DNA from: Constrictibacter sp. MBR-5
GTDB taxonomy: Bacteria > Pseudomonadota > Alphaproteobacteria > JAJUGE01
Assembly: GCF_040549485.1 (NCBI RefSeq)
Contig: NZ_JBEPTK010000020.1
Span: 1-64,000 of the forward strand
DNA: 64,000 nt
Direction: 5' to 3'
Positions 6,566-16,046 of this stretch are shown here, piece by piece. The translations under genes were made by a program, and so were the position numbers. Below the pieces are notes generated by a model. That model searched no databases and was not told where the DNA came from. It saw only the letters and a list, made by a program, of their open reading frames with translations. The first letter of the stretch is position 1; each line of letters opens with the position of its first letter.

Positions 6566-8386
6566 TCAGGAAGGATGGGCGGCGTCCGTCACGATCAGCT
6601 GCACGCCGCGGTTTCCATTCCAGTGATCAGCGCGCAACAGGCCGGCCACATGTAGGGGAGCGCCACGGGCGGCGAGCAGCGCATCGCCCATCGGCGTGCC
6701 GACGCAGCGGAAGGCAATTGCCTTGAGCGCGCCGCCGCCGGCGTCCGCGAGGCGCAGGCGTACATGCCGCTCGCCGACGATGTCGGCTCGCGCGATGCGT
6801 GCGGCGGACAGGGCAAAGCGCGGTTCGTCATGGCCGCTGCCGTAGGGGCCGATGCGGTCGAGCAGGTCGAGCAGATCGGGGGTAGCGGCGCGCGGCGTCA
6901 CGAGACCGTCCAGATCCAGCGGACGGGCCACTGCGGCGCTCGCTGGAAGCTCCCGCTGCAGTCGCTCGGCCAGAAAGGCACGCAGATCGTCCAGCCTCTC
7001 CTCCCGGATGGTGAAGCCCGCCGCCATGGCGTGGCCTCCGCCAGCCTCCAGCAGTCCCGCCTGCCGCGCCGCGACGATCGCGGGACCGAGAGCGAACCCC
7101 GGAACGGAGCGGCCGGAACCCTTGCCGACGCCGTCCGTAAGCGACACGACGCACGCCGGATGGTGCAGCCGCTCCACCAGACGTGCTGCGACGATTCCGA
7201 TGACACCGGGATGCCAGTCCGTGCCGGCGACCAGAGTGATCGGCGCGTCGCCATGGGCTGCGGCCTGCTCGAGCGCGGCCTCCACGACGTCGGCCTCCAA
7301 GGCGCGTCGGTCGCTATTGTAGACATCCAGGCGCTCGGCGATGCGCCGCGCTTCTTCGGGATCGTCGGTCGTCAGGAGACGGGCGCCCAGGTCCGCCTGG
7401 CCGACGCGGCCACCGGCGTTGATGCGGGGGCCGAGGAAGAAGCCGAGCTGGTCCGCGCTGGGGAGGCCGTTCAGGCGGGCGACGTCCGCGAGTGCCGAGA
7501 GGCCGGCGTTCCGACGCGCCCCCATGATCTTGAGCCCCTGCGCGACGAACGCCCGGTTGAGGCCGGTGAGGGGAGCGACGTCGCACAGTGTGCCGAGTGC
7601 GACGAGGTCCAGCCACTGCATCAGGTCGGGTGCGCCGGTGGCGCGCTCCGCGAACCAGCCGTCGTCGCGCAGCAGGCGATTGACTGCGACCGCGAGCAGG
7701 AAGGCGACGCCCACGGCGGCCAGATGCCCGAGGCCGGGCATCTCGTCCAGGCGGTTCGGGTTCACGACGGCGTGGGCGTGGGGCAGGCCGACCTCGGCGA
7801 CATGATGATCGACCACGATCACGTCGAGCCCTACCGCAGCGGCGGCATCGAGTGCCTCGAACGCGGTGGTCCCGCAGTCGAGCGCGACGACGAGGGTCGC
7901 GCCCTGCTGCTGGAGCTGGCGCATCGCCGCTGCGTTCGGACCGTAGCCCTCGTCGATGCGGTCCGGAATGTAGATGGCGGTTTCGAGGCCCGTCGCCGAC
8001 AGGAACCGCCGCAGCAAGGCGACCGAGGAAGCGCCGTCGACGTCGTAGTCGCCGAACAGCACCACTCGCTCGCCCGCCTTTACGGCAGCCGCCAGCCGTG
8101 TCGCAGCCTTGTCCATGTCCCGCAGGCACGATGGATCCGGGAGCAGACTGCGCAGGCGCGGCGCCAGGAAATCTTCCGCATCCTCGACCCCGACGCACCG
8201 TCCCGCCAGCACCCGGCCGACGATGTCCGGCACTGCGAGCCGTTGGGTCAGTGCGAGCGCCAGACGCTCGTCACAAGGTCGCGCGCGCCACGCTCGCCCG
8301 GTCAGCGAGCGCTCGACACCCAGGAACGCGCCCCCCGCCGAAGAGCCGGCAGGGGGCGGTACGTGGGAAAGCAGGGTGTCCTGCAT
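6566..8386 (-). CDS. recJ: Single-stranded-DNA-specific exonuclease RecJ
   Basis: 606 residues, normal for the family. RecJ degrades single-stranded DNA 5' to 3' in recombination and mismatch repair. The DHH phosphoesterase core shows DYDVDG (~113-118) and VVDHH (~191-195). The DHHA1 domain shows GGGHAMAAG (~449-457). A C-terminal OB-like region follows (IARADIVGERHVRLRL). It is the last gene of the hom-glpX-recJ minus-strand run, seven bases after glpX. Confidence 0.95.
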   Translation of the reverse strand: MQDTLLSHVPPPAGSSAGGAFLGVERSLTGRAWRARPCDERLALALTQRLAVPDIVGRVLAGRCVGVEDAEDFLAPRLRSLLPDPSCLRDMDKAATRLAAAVKAGERVVLFGDYDVDGASSVALLRRFLSATGLETAIYIPDRIDEGYGPNAAAMRQLQQQGATLVVALDCGTTAFEALDAAAAVGLDVIVVDHHVAEVGLPHAHAVVNPNRLDEMPGLGHLAAVGVAFLLAVAVNRLLRDDGWFAERATGAPDLMQWLDLVALGTLCDVAPLTGLNRAFVAQGLKIMGARRNAGLSALADVARLNGLPSADQLGFFLGPRINAGGRVGQADLGARLLTTDDPEEARRIAERLDVYNSDRRALEADVVEAALEQAAAHGDAPITLVAGTDWHPGVIGIVAARLVERLHHPACVVSLTDGVGKGSGRSVPGFALGPAIVAARQAGLLEAGGGHAMAAGFTIREERLDDLRAFLAERLQRELPASAAVARPLDLDGLVTPRAATPDLLDLLDRIGPYGSGHDEPRFALSAARIARADIVGERHVRLRLADAGGGALKAIAFRCVGTPMGDALLAARGAPLHVAGLLRADHWNGNRGVQLIVTDAAHPS

Positions 8387-8393
8387 TCCGGCC

Positions 8394-9392
8394 CTAGCGG
8401 TCGACCGGATCGAAGCCCGTCTTGCGCGTGAAGTTGTGTTCCGCCTCGATCACCCGGACGGTCCCGCTCTTGGAGCGCATCACCATGGAGTGGGTGACGG
8501 CGCCACCGGCGAAACGGCGCACGCCCTGGAGCATTGTGCCGGTGGTGACGCCGGTGGCAGCGAACATGACATCCCCGTGCGCCAGGTCGAGCATGCTGTA
8601 CTTGCGGTCGAAATCGGTGATGCCCATCCGGCGTGCGCGGCCGCGCTCGTCGTCGTTGCGGAAAAGCAGTCGGCCCTGCATCTGGCCGCCGATGCAGCGT
8701 AGCGCCGCTGCCGCCAGCACGCCTTCGGGCGCGCCGCCGCTGCCGATATACATGTCGACGCCGCTACCGGGGCGGGCCGTGGCGATCACGCCGGAGACGT
8801 CGCCGTCCGAGATCAGCATGATGCGGGCGCCGGCGTCGCGGATCTTCGCGATCAGTTCTGCGTGGCGCGGCCGATCGAGGATGCACACGACGAGATCTGA
8901 GGGCTTGGCTCCCTTGGCCTTCGCCAGTTCGCGAAGGTTCTCTTCGGGTGCCCGGTCGAGGTCGACCACGCCCTCCGGAAGGCCGGGACCGACGGCGATC
9001 TTGTCCATGTAGGTGTCGGGGGCGTTCAGGAACCCGCCGGCTTCCGCCATGGCGATGACCGCGAGGGCGTTCGGGCCGCCCTTCGCGGTGATCGTCGTAC
9101 CCTCCAGCGGATCGAGGGCGATGTCGATCTTGGGACCGTTCCCCGCGCCGACCTTTTCGCCGATGTAGAGCATCGGCGCCTCGTCGCGCTCGCCTTCGCC
9201 GATCACGACGGTGCCCTCGATCGCGAGGCTGTTCAGCGCCCGCCGCATCGCGTCGACCGCCGCCTGATCTGCCGCCTTCTCGTCACCGCGCCCCATCCAG
9301 AGGGAGGCGGACAGTGCCGCCGCTTCGGTCACGCGGACAACCTCCAGCGCGAGGTTGCGGTCCATTGCGGCCGTCTGCTCGTCCGCTGCCAT
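8394..9392 (-). CDS. glpX: Class II fructose-1,6-bisphosphatase
   Basis: 332 residues, full length for GlpX. It removes the 1-phosphate from fructose-1,6-bisphosphate in gluconeogenesis, and in some bacteria also acts on sedoheptulose-1,7-bisphosphate. The metal-binding motif DPLEGTT lies at ~94-100, with VVIGEGERDEAPMLYIGE before it and LISDGDVSGVI later. AGGAG stands nine bases upstream of the ATG. It lies between hom and recJ with short gaps, a common alphaproteobacterial arrangement. Confidence 0.95.
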   Translation of the reverse strand: MAADEQTAAMDRNLALEVVRVTEAAALSASLWMGRGDEKAADQAAVDAMRRALNSLAIEGTVVIGEGERDEAPMLYIGEKVGAGNGPKIDIALDPLEGTTITAKGGPNALAVIAMAEAGGFLNAPDTYMDKIAVGPGLPEGVVDLDRAPEENLRELAKAKGAKPSDLVVCILDRPRHAELIAKIRDAGARIMLISDGDVSGVIATARPGSGVDMYIGSGGAPEGVLAAAALRCIGGQMQGRLLFRNDDERGRARRMGITDFDRKYSMLDLAHGDVMFAATGVTTGTMLQGVRRFAGGAVTHSMVMRSKSGTVRVIEAEHNFTRKTGFDPVDR

Positions 9393-9404
9393 TTCGGGTG
9401 TCTC

Positions 9405-10709
9405 CTAGAGCGTTTCGATTCGAATGAGCCGTGGCGGTTCGACCACCGCGTCGTGTTCCCCGATGCGCGCCACGGCGCGCAGCATCGCGGCTTCCTCGGT
9501 ATCGTGGGTCACCAGCACCAGAGGAACGATTTCCTCCGGATCGCGACCGCGTTGCAATACGGACTCGATGGAGACCGCCTCCTCGCCGAGCACGCGGGCC
9601 ACCGAAGCCAGGACGCCGGGCCGGTCGATCACCATGAGGCGCAGGTAATAGGCGCCGACATGCATCGAGAGCGGTGAATCGGTCAGCGGTTCCAGCGCAT
9701 CCGCGGGTAGGCCGAACATCGGCGTGATGCGCCCGCGCGCGATGTCGATGATGTCCGCCACGACGGCGGACGCAGTCGGTCCGGCGCCGGCGCCGGCGCC
9801 GACCAGGACCGTCGACGGCATGAAGTCGCCCTCGGCGACGACCGCATTCAGGACCCCTTCCACCCCGCCGATCGGACTGGCGCTGCGCACCATGCAGGGA
9901 TGAACGCGCTGCTCGATGCCGTGGCGTGTGCGACGGGCGATCGCGAGAAGCTTGATGCGATAGCCGAGTTCCTCGGCGAAAGCGATATCGAGGGCGGATA
10001 CGTGCCGGATGCCTTCCGCCTGCACCGCGTCGGATTCGACGCGCGTACCGAAGGCCAGGCTCGTGAGGATGGCGAGCTTGTGTGCCGCGTCGATGCCGTC
10101 GATGTCGAAGGTCGGGTCGGCCTCGGCATAGCCGAGCCGCTGCGCCTCGGTGAGGACATCCTCGAACGGGCGCCCCGACTCGCGCATGGTAGAGAGGATG
10201 TAGTTGCAGGTACCGTTCAAGATGCCGTACACGCGCGACAGTCGGTTGGCCGCCAGTCCCTCGCGCAACGTCTTGATTACAGGAATGCCGCCGGCGACCG
10301 CGGCCTCGTAAGCGAGGGTGAAGCCGGCCGCCTCGGCGCGCTGCGCCAGGGCAACACCGTGCCGCGCGATCAGCGCCTTGTTGGCGGTAACGACGTGGCG
10401 GCCGGCGTCCAGGGCCGCTTCGCACACGGCTTTCGCCGGGCCGTCGGCGCCGCCGATCAGTTCGACGACGATGTCGACCTCGGCGGTGCGCGCCATGGCG
10501 ACGGCGTCATCGTGCCAGTTCAGCCCGGTAAGCGGAATACCGCGGTCGCGCGTCCGGTCGCGCGCCGAGACATCGGTGACCACCACCGGGCGTCCGCAGC
10601 GCCGCTCGAGCAGGTCGGCCTGCGTCGCAACCAGCTTGAGCGCGCCGGTGCCGACGGTTCCGAGGCCCGCCAGGGCTATTCGTAATGGTGTCGCGTTCGG
10701 TCGTGTCAT
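9405..10709 (-). CDS. hom: Homoserine dehydrogenase
   Basis: The ATG at 10709 gives 434 residues; a TTG 15 bases earlier is possible. The enzyme reduces aspartate semialdehyde to homoserine for threonine and methionine synthesis. The N-terminal nucleotide fold shows GLGTVGTG, the catalytic region NGTCNYILSTM and DGIDAAHKLAILTSLAFG, and the C-terminal ACT domain LMVIDRPGVLASVARVLGE. The ACT domain implies feedback control, usually by threonine. First gene of the hom-glpX-recJ run. Confidence 0.95.
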   Translation of the reverse strand: MTRPNATPLRIALAGLGTVGTGALKLVATQADLLERRCGRPVVVTDVSARDRTRDRGIPLTGLNWHDDAVAMARTAEVDIVVELIGGADGPAKAVCEAALDAGRHVVTANKALIARHGVALAQRAEAAGFTLAYEAAVAGGIPVIKTLREGLAANRLSRVYGILNGTCNYILSTMRESGRPFEDVLTEAQRLGYAEADPTFDIDGIDAAHKLAILTSLAFGTRVESDAVQAEGIRHVSALDIAFAEELGYRIKLLAIARRTRHGIEQRVHPCMVRSASPIGGVEGVLNAVVAEGDFMPSTVLVGAGAGAGPTASAVVADIIDIARGRITPMFGLPADALEPLTDSPLSMHVGAYYLRLMVIDRPGVLASVARVLGEEAVSIESVLQRGRDPEEIVPLVLVTHDTEEAAMLRAVARIGEHDAVVEPPRLIRIETL

Positions 10710-10883
10710 CGGTTCAGCGGCCAAGGGCGTCGGGCGATCCAGGCGATTGTACCGGCCGCAACGCCACGAAAGCGTTGCCGCCGGAAGGGCCGATGAACTT
10801 ATAGCGGCTTTCGGGCCGGGGGCGAGACGCTTTCAGACAGATCGCATGCTGACGGCCGATGTCCGGGGCATCGGCGTCGGCCG

Positions 10884-11612
10884 TCACCCGGCAGCGCGCT
10901 GCGATAGCGGCTGCGGCGGCTGCACCGGTGGCCGGGGCGCCAACGGCGTCCCGGGGGTGAAGCCCGCGGCTCGCGTCGTGGACGGTCGCGCTGCCGGAGG
11001 CTCCTGGGCTGCCGGCTGCGCCGCTGCGGGCCCAGGCACCGGCGTCTCGCGCGGTGCCGTCGTGGCGGCTGGCGCGGGCTGAGGCCTTTCCGGCTGCGCG
11101 CCAGCCGGTGCAGGCGCCCGCGCAGACGGCGCTGCCGCATCGGGCGGCAGTGCGAGCGATGCCGTCGGCCGTTCCACCGGCACTGCGCCGGGCCGGGGCT
11201 GCGGCAGGGAGGGCGGCTGCTGCGTAACCATAGGCTGCTCGCGCCGCGCCACCTCGGCCTCGGCACGCCGATCGAGAGCTGCGGCGTCTGCCTGCGCTTC
11301 GCCCGACTCACGGCGCAGTGACGCCACCATGTCGCGCCGCGCCGCAGGATCCAAGGTCGGCGCCGGGCGGTCTGGGACGCTGGCCAGGTTGGGGAACGTG
11401 TCGGCACGTTCGGCCGGCAGCGGCGTACCGACGACGCTCGGTGCGGCTTCACCGGAAGTCGGTGCGGGGTCGCTCGACAGCCATGAACTGGCCGAGCGGT
11501 ACCATTCGGCGGGATTGACCTCGTCCGGCACGGAGGAGCAGCCGGACGCGCCCAGCAGGAGCAGGGCGGTAGCAGCCCTTATCGTCGCCGATCTGACACC
11601 AGCTTTTCGCAT
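10884..11612 (-). CDS. Proline/alanine-rich outer-membrane lipoprotein
   Basis: 242 residues with an N-terminal signal and lipobox (LLLLGASGCSS, cysteine ~25). The mature part starts VNPAEWYRSASSWL and contains FPNLASVPDRPAP. Both phrases recur in alphaproteobacterial envelope lipoproteins. A charged helical stretch precedes a long low-complexity proline/alanine tail with no globular domain. It may act as a periplasmic spacer or peptidoglycan-proximal lipoprotein. It is divergent from phaC, sharing an upstream region of ~115 bp. Confidence 0.75.
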   Translation of the reverse strand: MRKAGVRSATIRAATALLLLGASGCSSVPDEVNPAEWYRSASSWLSSDPAPTSGEAAPSVVGTPLPAERADTFPNLASVPDRPAPTLDPAARRDMVASLRRESGEAQADAAALDRRAEAEVARREQPMVTQQPPSLPQPRPGAVPVERPTASLALPPDAAAPSARAPAPAGAQPERPQPAPAATTAPRETPVPGPAAAQPAAQEPPAARPSTTRAAGFTPGTPLAPRPPVQPPQPLSQRAAG

Positions 11613-11727
11613 GAAACCACCCCACCGGATTAGAAATCAGCGTGTTGCGGCTGTAGTATCACAAGGACGCCGGATCGCGGAACGCCGCAGACCCGCTTGC
11701 CGGTGAGAACAGTTCAGGGAGCCTCAG

Positions 11728-13524
11728 ATGGCCGAACCGCAGAGCCCGAGCACCCAGGCGGACCCGGCCGAGTTGGCCGCCAACTTCGCCAAGATCGCCG
11801 AGCAGAGTCAGCGGATCATGACCGAGTTCCTCAGCCGCAATGCCGAGGAAGTGCAGGCGACCGGCACGGATCCGCTCGGCGTCGGGCGCGCCTTCATGGA
11901 GTTGACGGGGCATATGCTCTCCAACCCGATCCGGCTGGCGGAGGCGCAGACGCAGCTCTGGCAGGACTATATGAAGGTCTGGCACAGCGCCGCCCGCCGC
12001 ATGATGGGAGAATCCGTCGAGCCGGCGGCCGCCCCGCGCAAGGGCGATTCCCGCTTCAAGGACGCGGCGTGGGAGGAGAACTTCCTCTTCGACTACATCA
12101 AGCAGTCCTATCTCGTCACGTCGCGCTGGCTGCAGTCCACCGTTCACGACATGGACGATGGACTGGATGACAAGACGCGGCGCAAGGTCGAGTTCTACAC
12201 GCGTCAGTTCGTCGACGCGATGGCGCCCTCCAACTTCGTGATGACCAACCCGGCCGTGCTGCGTGCCACCGTGGAAAGCCGCGGCGAGAACCTCGTCAAG
12301 GGGCTGAACAACCTGCTGCGCGACCTGGAGGCCGGCAAGGGACAGCTGAAGATCAGCCAGACCGATACGGCGGCGTTCCAGTTGGGCCGCAACATCGCCG
12401 TTACGCCGGGGAAGGTGGTCTATCAGAACCAGCTGATGCAGCTCCTCCAGTATGAGCCGACGACCGAGGAGGTGCACAAGCGACCGCTGGTGATCATCCC
12501 GCCGTGGATCAACAAGTTCTACATCCTCGATCTCCGCCCGCAGAACTCGTTCATCAAATGGGCGACCGACCAGGGTCACACGGTCTTCGTGATCTCCTGG
12601 GTGAACCCGGATGGCGACCTCTCCGCCAAGAGCTTCGCCGACTACATGCACCAGGGGCCTCTCGCAGCCCTCGATGCCGTCGAGAAGGCGACGGGGGAGC
12701 GGGACGTCAACGCCATCGGTTATTGCCTCGGCGGTACCCTGCTCGCGTCCACGCTGGCGTGGATGGCGGCGAAGGGCGACGACCGCATCAAGAGCGCGAC
12801 CTACTTCGCCGCGATGGTCGATTTCGGCGAACCCGGCGAACTCGAGGTCTTCATCGACGAGGACCAGCTGCGCGCGCTCGAGGACAAGATGAACGAGCGC
12901 GGCTATCTCGAAGGCTCGGAGATGGCGACGACCTTCAACATGCTGCGCGCCAACGACCTGATCTGGTCGTTCGTCGTGAACAATTACCTACTGGGAAAGG
13001 ATCCGTTTCCGTTCGACCTGCTGTACTGGAATTCCGACTCGACCCGGATGCCGGCGGCGATGCACAGCTTTTACCTGCGCAACATGTACCAGAAGAACGC
13101 GCTGTCGCAGCCGGGAGGCGTCGAACTCGACGGGGTGCCCATCGACCTCGGCACGGTGAAGACCCCGACCTTCCTGCTGGCCAGCCGGGAAGACCACATC
13201 GCACCATGGCACGGCGTCTACCGCGGCACCCAGATCTATGGCGGCCCGGTGAAGTTCGTCCTCGCCGCTTCGGGGCACATCGCGGGCGTGATCAACCCGC
13301 CGGCGGCAAACAAGTATGCCCACTGGACCAACGCCAAGACGCCGGCGGACCCGGAGGCATGGTTCGCGGGTGCGACCGAGCATCCGGGGTCCTGGTGGCC
13401 CGAGTGGCAGAAATGGGTCTCGCGCTACGCCGGCAGCAAGGTTCCGGCCCGCAAGCCCGGCGACGGCGAGCTTAAGGCCCTGGAGGACGCGCCTGGGAGC
13501 TATGTGGCGGTAAAGTCCGGGTGA
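11728..13524 (+). CDS. phaC: Class I poly(R)-hydroxyalkanoate synthase
   Basis: 598 residues, typical of class I PhaC. It polymerises 3-hydroxyacyl-CoA into storage polyester at the granule surface. The PhaC N-terminal domain (~80-250) is followed by an alpha/beta-hydrolase core. The lipase-like box has cysteine in place of serine (GYCLGG, Cys ~333), with aspartate in REDHIAPW (~489) and histidine in SGHIAGV (~517). No phaA, phaB or phaE is adjacent. A strong hairpin follows at 13589-13629. Confidence 0.95.
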   Translation: MAEPQSPSTQADPAELAANFAKIAEQSQRIMTEFLSRNAEEVQATGTDPLGVGRAFMELTGHMLSNPIRLAEAQTQLWQDYMKVWHSAARRMMGESVEPAAAPRKGDSRFKDAAWEENFLFDYIKQSYLVTSRWLQSTVHDMDDGLDDKTRRKVEFYTRQFVDAMAPSNFVMTNPAVLRATVESRGENLVKGLNNLLRDLEAGKGQLKISQTDTAAFQLGRNIAVTPGKVVYQNQLMQLLQYEPTTEEVHKRPLVIIPPWINKFYILDLRPQNSFIKWATDQGHTVFVISWVNPDGDLSAKSFADYMHQGPLAALDAVEKATGERDVNAIGYCLGGTLLASTLAWMAAKGDDRIKSATYFAAMVDFGEPGELEVFIDEDQLRALEDKMNERGYLEGSEMATTFNMLRANDLIWSFVVNNYLLGKDPFPFDLLYWNSDSTRMPAAMHSFYLRNMYQKNALSQPGGVELDGVPIDLGTVKTPTFLLASREDHIAPWHGVYRGTQIYGGPVKFVLAASGHIAGVINPPAANKYAHWTNAKTPADPEAWFAGATEHPGSWWPEWQKWVSRYAGSKVPARKPGDGELKALEDAPGSYVAVKSG

Positions 13525-13588
13525 GGGTAGAGGCGGATCCCACCACCCGATTCGGGACATCGGCTGCACCCCTCCACGCGCGGGGTCG

Positions 13589-13629
13589 CAGCGGGTGTCG
13601 CCGGATGGAATGGCCGGCGACACCCGCTG
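13589..13629. terminator. Long perfect hairpin between convergent phaC and LLM genes
   Basis: CAGCGGGTGTCGCCGG (13589-13604) and CCGGCGACACCCGCTG (13614-13629) form a 16-bp uninterrupted stem with a 9-nt loop. It lies ~65 bp after phaC and ~210 bp before the end of the convergent LLM gene. No run of T follows, so it may be a bidirectional factor-dependent stop or an mRNA 3'-end stabiliser rather than a classical intrinsic terminator. I see nothing else in the rest of the 13525-13840 gap. Confidence 0.6.
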
Positions 13630-13840
13630 TGAGTGGAAAGGGTGGCTGGCGTCGCACCCGAGTCGCATAGGGGAGCGACGACGCGGTCTTCCCGTCGACT
13701 CACACGGGAGATTTCGAGAGCCGCGGACGGATGCCCGATGCTCGATCGTCGGTTCCTATCGCCGGCCGTTCGCGCCGACCCGACATGAAACCGGGACGGC
13801 GCGAACCGGAGCGCAGCGGTGCGTTTCCGCGGCAGGTTAC

Positions 13841-14881
13841 TCAGGCATTCAGGCGCGCGGCCTGCGCCATCACTTCGACGGCTTCGTCCTGCTTGGTCCG
13901 AACGGTCAGAGACGTTGCGCCCGAATCGGCCCAGGCGCCGTAGCGCTGCCTGATGCGTGCGGCAGGGCCGACGAGCGATTTCTGGTCGACCCACTCGTCG
14001 GGCACCGCATTCGTCGCCTCATCTTTGCGTCCGGCCAGATAGAGTTCCTGGATCCGGTTGGCGGCGTCGCCGAAACCGCGGCGGATCATCATCTCCTTGT
14101 GGAAATTCTTGTCCTTGTGGCCCATGCCGCCGACGTAGAGCGCCACCTCGGGCTTCAGCTTGTGCAGGGCCGTCTTAACGTCATCGTTCACTTCGACGTG
14201 CACCGAAGCTGCGATCTCGAAGTTCGCGAGCGACTTGCCGCCGCCGGCCCGGGCGAAGCCTTCCTCCAGCCACGGCAAATACTCGTGCAGGCTCCCGGGC
14301 ACGAAGCCGAGCGGCAGCCAGCCGTCGGCGATTTCCCCCGTCAGCCGGACGGTGGCGGCGTTGCCGGTCCCCAAATAGATCGGGATGTCGGGGTTCATGT
14401 GGAGAATCGACTTCAGCGGCTTGCCGACCCCGAGGGCGCCTTCGCCGGTGTAGGGCAGGGATATCTCCGCACCCTCGTGCGTCACCGGTTCCTCGCGACG
14501 GAACACCTTCCGCATGATCGCGACATAGTCCTTGATCCGGTGGTAGGGCCGGCCCCACGGCTGGCCGTACCAGCCTTCGACGATCTGCGGGCCGGAGACC
14601 CCCAGGCCGACCACGAATCGCCCACCGCCCGCCATGGCGTCGACGGTGGCGGCGGACATGGCGGCGTTTGCCGGCGTCCGCGCCGCCAACTGCATGATCC
14701 CAGTGCCGAGCCGGATGCGCTGTGTCTTTGCGGCGAGATAGGCGAGGGGAGTGACGGCGTCTGACCCGTAGGCTTCGGCCGTCCAGACGATGTCGTAGCC
14801 GAGTTCTTCGGCGCGCTGCACCCGTTCCACGGGAAGCGCCATTTCGGCACCCGAATAGCCGATGGACAGTCCGAGCTTCAT
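13841..14881 (-). CDS. LLM-class (luciferase-like, F420/FMN-type) oxidoreductase
   Basis: 346 residues from the ATG at 14881, with an excellent GGAGGAGG site. The frame stays open upstream to 15514, but that part is out-of-frame shadow of the neighbouring gene. MKLGLSIGYSG, VQRAEELGYDIVWTAEAYG and LGTGIMQLAARTPANAAM are typical of the TIM-barrel luciferase-like monooxygenase family that uses reduced F420 or FMN. The substrate cannot be told. It is transcribed convergently to phaC. Confidence 0.88.
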   Translation of the reverse strand: MKLGLSIGYSGAEMALPVERVQRAEELGYDIVWTAEAYGSDAVTPLAYLAAKTQRIRLGTGIMQLAARTPANAAMSAATVDAMAGGGRFVVGLGVSGPQIVEGWYGQPWGRPYHRIKDYVAIMRKVFRREEPVTHEGAEISLPYTGEGALGVGKPLKSILHMNPDIPIYLGTGNAATVRLTGEIADGWLPLGFVPGSLHEYLPWLEEGFARAGGGKSLANFEIAASVHVEVNDDVKTALHKLKPEVALYVGGMGHKDKNFHKEMMIRRGFGDAANRIQELYLAGRKDEATNAVPDEWVDQKSLVGPAARIRQRYGAWADSGATSLTVRTKQDEAVEVMAQAARLNA

Positions 14882-14952
14882 CGTTCCTCCTCCTTCGCCG
14901 TCTGTCGCGGCAGGGTCACTTTGCGACAATAGCCGCCGCCGGGTGCGGCCGG

Positions 14953-15699
14953 CTATGGGGTGCCGGGGATAGAGCCGGGGGAAGAGGCCGTGGCTCCCGT
15001 CCAGTGGATGCGGGCATCGGCGAGCACATCCTGGCCGGCGAGATAACGTGCCGCCGCCGCGCCGGCGCCGATCGTCAAAGCGATCTCCAAACCGTGGATC
15101 AGGTCGTAGGGATGGTGCGGCAGCGCCGACGCCTTCAGCGCGCGATCGAGAGCCGCGCTGAGCATGACGGCACTGAGCCGCGTACCCTCCGGTCGCGGGA
15201 TCTGGCTCGGCGTGACCGTTTCGGGTGACTCGAAGGCGTGGGTGCACGCGTCGAGGTCCCGACTCGCATAGCCACGGCAGCCGAACGGCCGGTCCTCGTA
15301 GATCGTACAGAGCCTGTCTTCGCCGAGCAGCGGGCAGGGCTGCTGCAGGAGCCAGCGTTGCATGGGATCGCGGCCGCGCGTCGCGGCGAGAGCGTGGCGA
15401 ATTGCGGCACGGCGCCTGCCACGCGCCGGCGGCTTCAGCGCTGCGACTCGTGCCGCGATGACGAGGATCTCGGCCGCAGTGGCCGATACCTGCTGATGGC
15501 AGCAGAAGGCGCATCCGGCGGCGCAGGCGGCAGGCTCCGCCGCCGCGGCGATTCGCCGGTCGGCCTCGTCGTGAGCGGCCCGGACGATCGCGGGGAGCGC
15601 CGTACGGCCGCCGCGACGGAACATCGCAGCCAGCCCGTCGCCGATTCGCACCGCGACGTCGAATGCAGTGGGGCGGCTGCCCCGGGGCGTGTCTGCCAT
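14953..15699 (-). CDS. YkgJ-family cysteine-cluster protein
   Basis: 248 residues. The cluster CAAGCAFCCHQQV and a second set in LCTIYEDRPFGCRGY match the CxxCxxCC family, thought to bind zinc or an iron-sulfur centre. Helical regions flank the cysteines. Molecular function is not established for the family. It stands ~70 bp upstream of the LLM oxidoreductase on the same strand and may be co-transcribed. Confidence 0.8.
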   Translation of the reverse strand: MADTPRGSRPTAFDVAVRIGDGLAAMFRRGGRTALPAIVRAAHDEADRRIAAAAEPAACAAGCAFCCHQQVSATAAEILVIAARVAALKPPARGRRRAAIRHALAATRGRDPMQRWLLQQPCPLLGEDRLCTIYEDRPFGCRGYASRDLDACTHAFESPETVTPSQIPRPEGTRLSAVMLSAALDRALKASALPHHPYDLIHGLEIALTIGAGAAAARYLAGQDVLADARIHWTGATASSPGSIPGTP

Positions 15700-15863
15700 C
15701 TCTTCATCCGGTTTCGGGCGCGGCGTTCGGCAGCGTACGGCACGTGGCGGTGGGCAATTCGTCCGTCCAGCCTATCCTAGGCGGGGGTCGCCCTGCTGTG
15801 AACCGCGGGGTCCGGCATGGCCATGTCATGACGTTCTGTTCGGCGCGTCATGAAAGGATCATG

Positions 15864-15892
15864 TTGACACGCCGAACGGCTCCGATTACGTC
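15864..15892 (+). promoter_or_regulatory. Probable promoter of tRNA-Leu
   Basis: A perfect -35 box TTGACA (15864-15869), a 17-bp spacer and a weaker -10 (TACGTC, 15887-15892) stand just before the tRNA. Transcription would start a few bases before position 15913. The region between the YkgJ gene and the tRNA holds no other feature I can support. Confidence 0.55.
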
Positions 15893-15912
15893 ATGCCCCG
15901 CCCTGCCCCGGA

Positions 15913-15999
15913 GCCCAGGTGGCGGAATTGGTAGACGCGCAGGTTTCAGGTACCTGTGGCCGCAAGGTCGTGGAAGTTCGAGTCTTCTCCTGGGCACCA
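15913..15999 (+). tRNA. tRNA-Leu (anticodon CAG)
   Basis: 87 nt including encoded CCA. Acceptor GCCCAGG pairs with CCTGGGC, the anticodon stem-loop has CAGGT and ACCTG around TTCAGGT (anticodon CAG), a long variable arm follows as in class II tRNAs, and the T loop is GTTCGAGTC. It reads CUG, a frequent leucine codon in this GC-rich genome. Confidence 0.96.
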
Positions 16000-16046
16000 C
16001 TGCCGATCCCTGATGGGACGGCATTCGAGCAGGGCGGTTTTTCCGA

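Noticed and set aside
13841-15514. Single 557-codon minus-strand frame covering LLM oxidoreductase and beyond
   Set aside because: The N-terminal 211 codons are arginine/proline-rich shadow of the YkgJ-type gene; the LLM protein has its own strong ribosome site at 14881.
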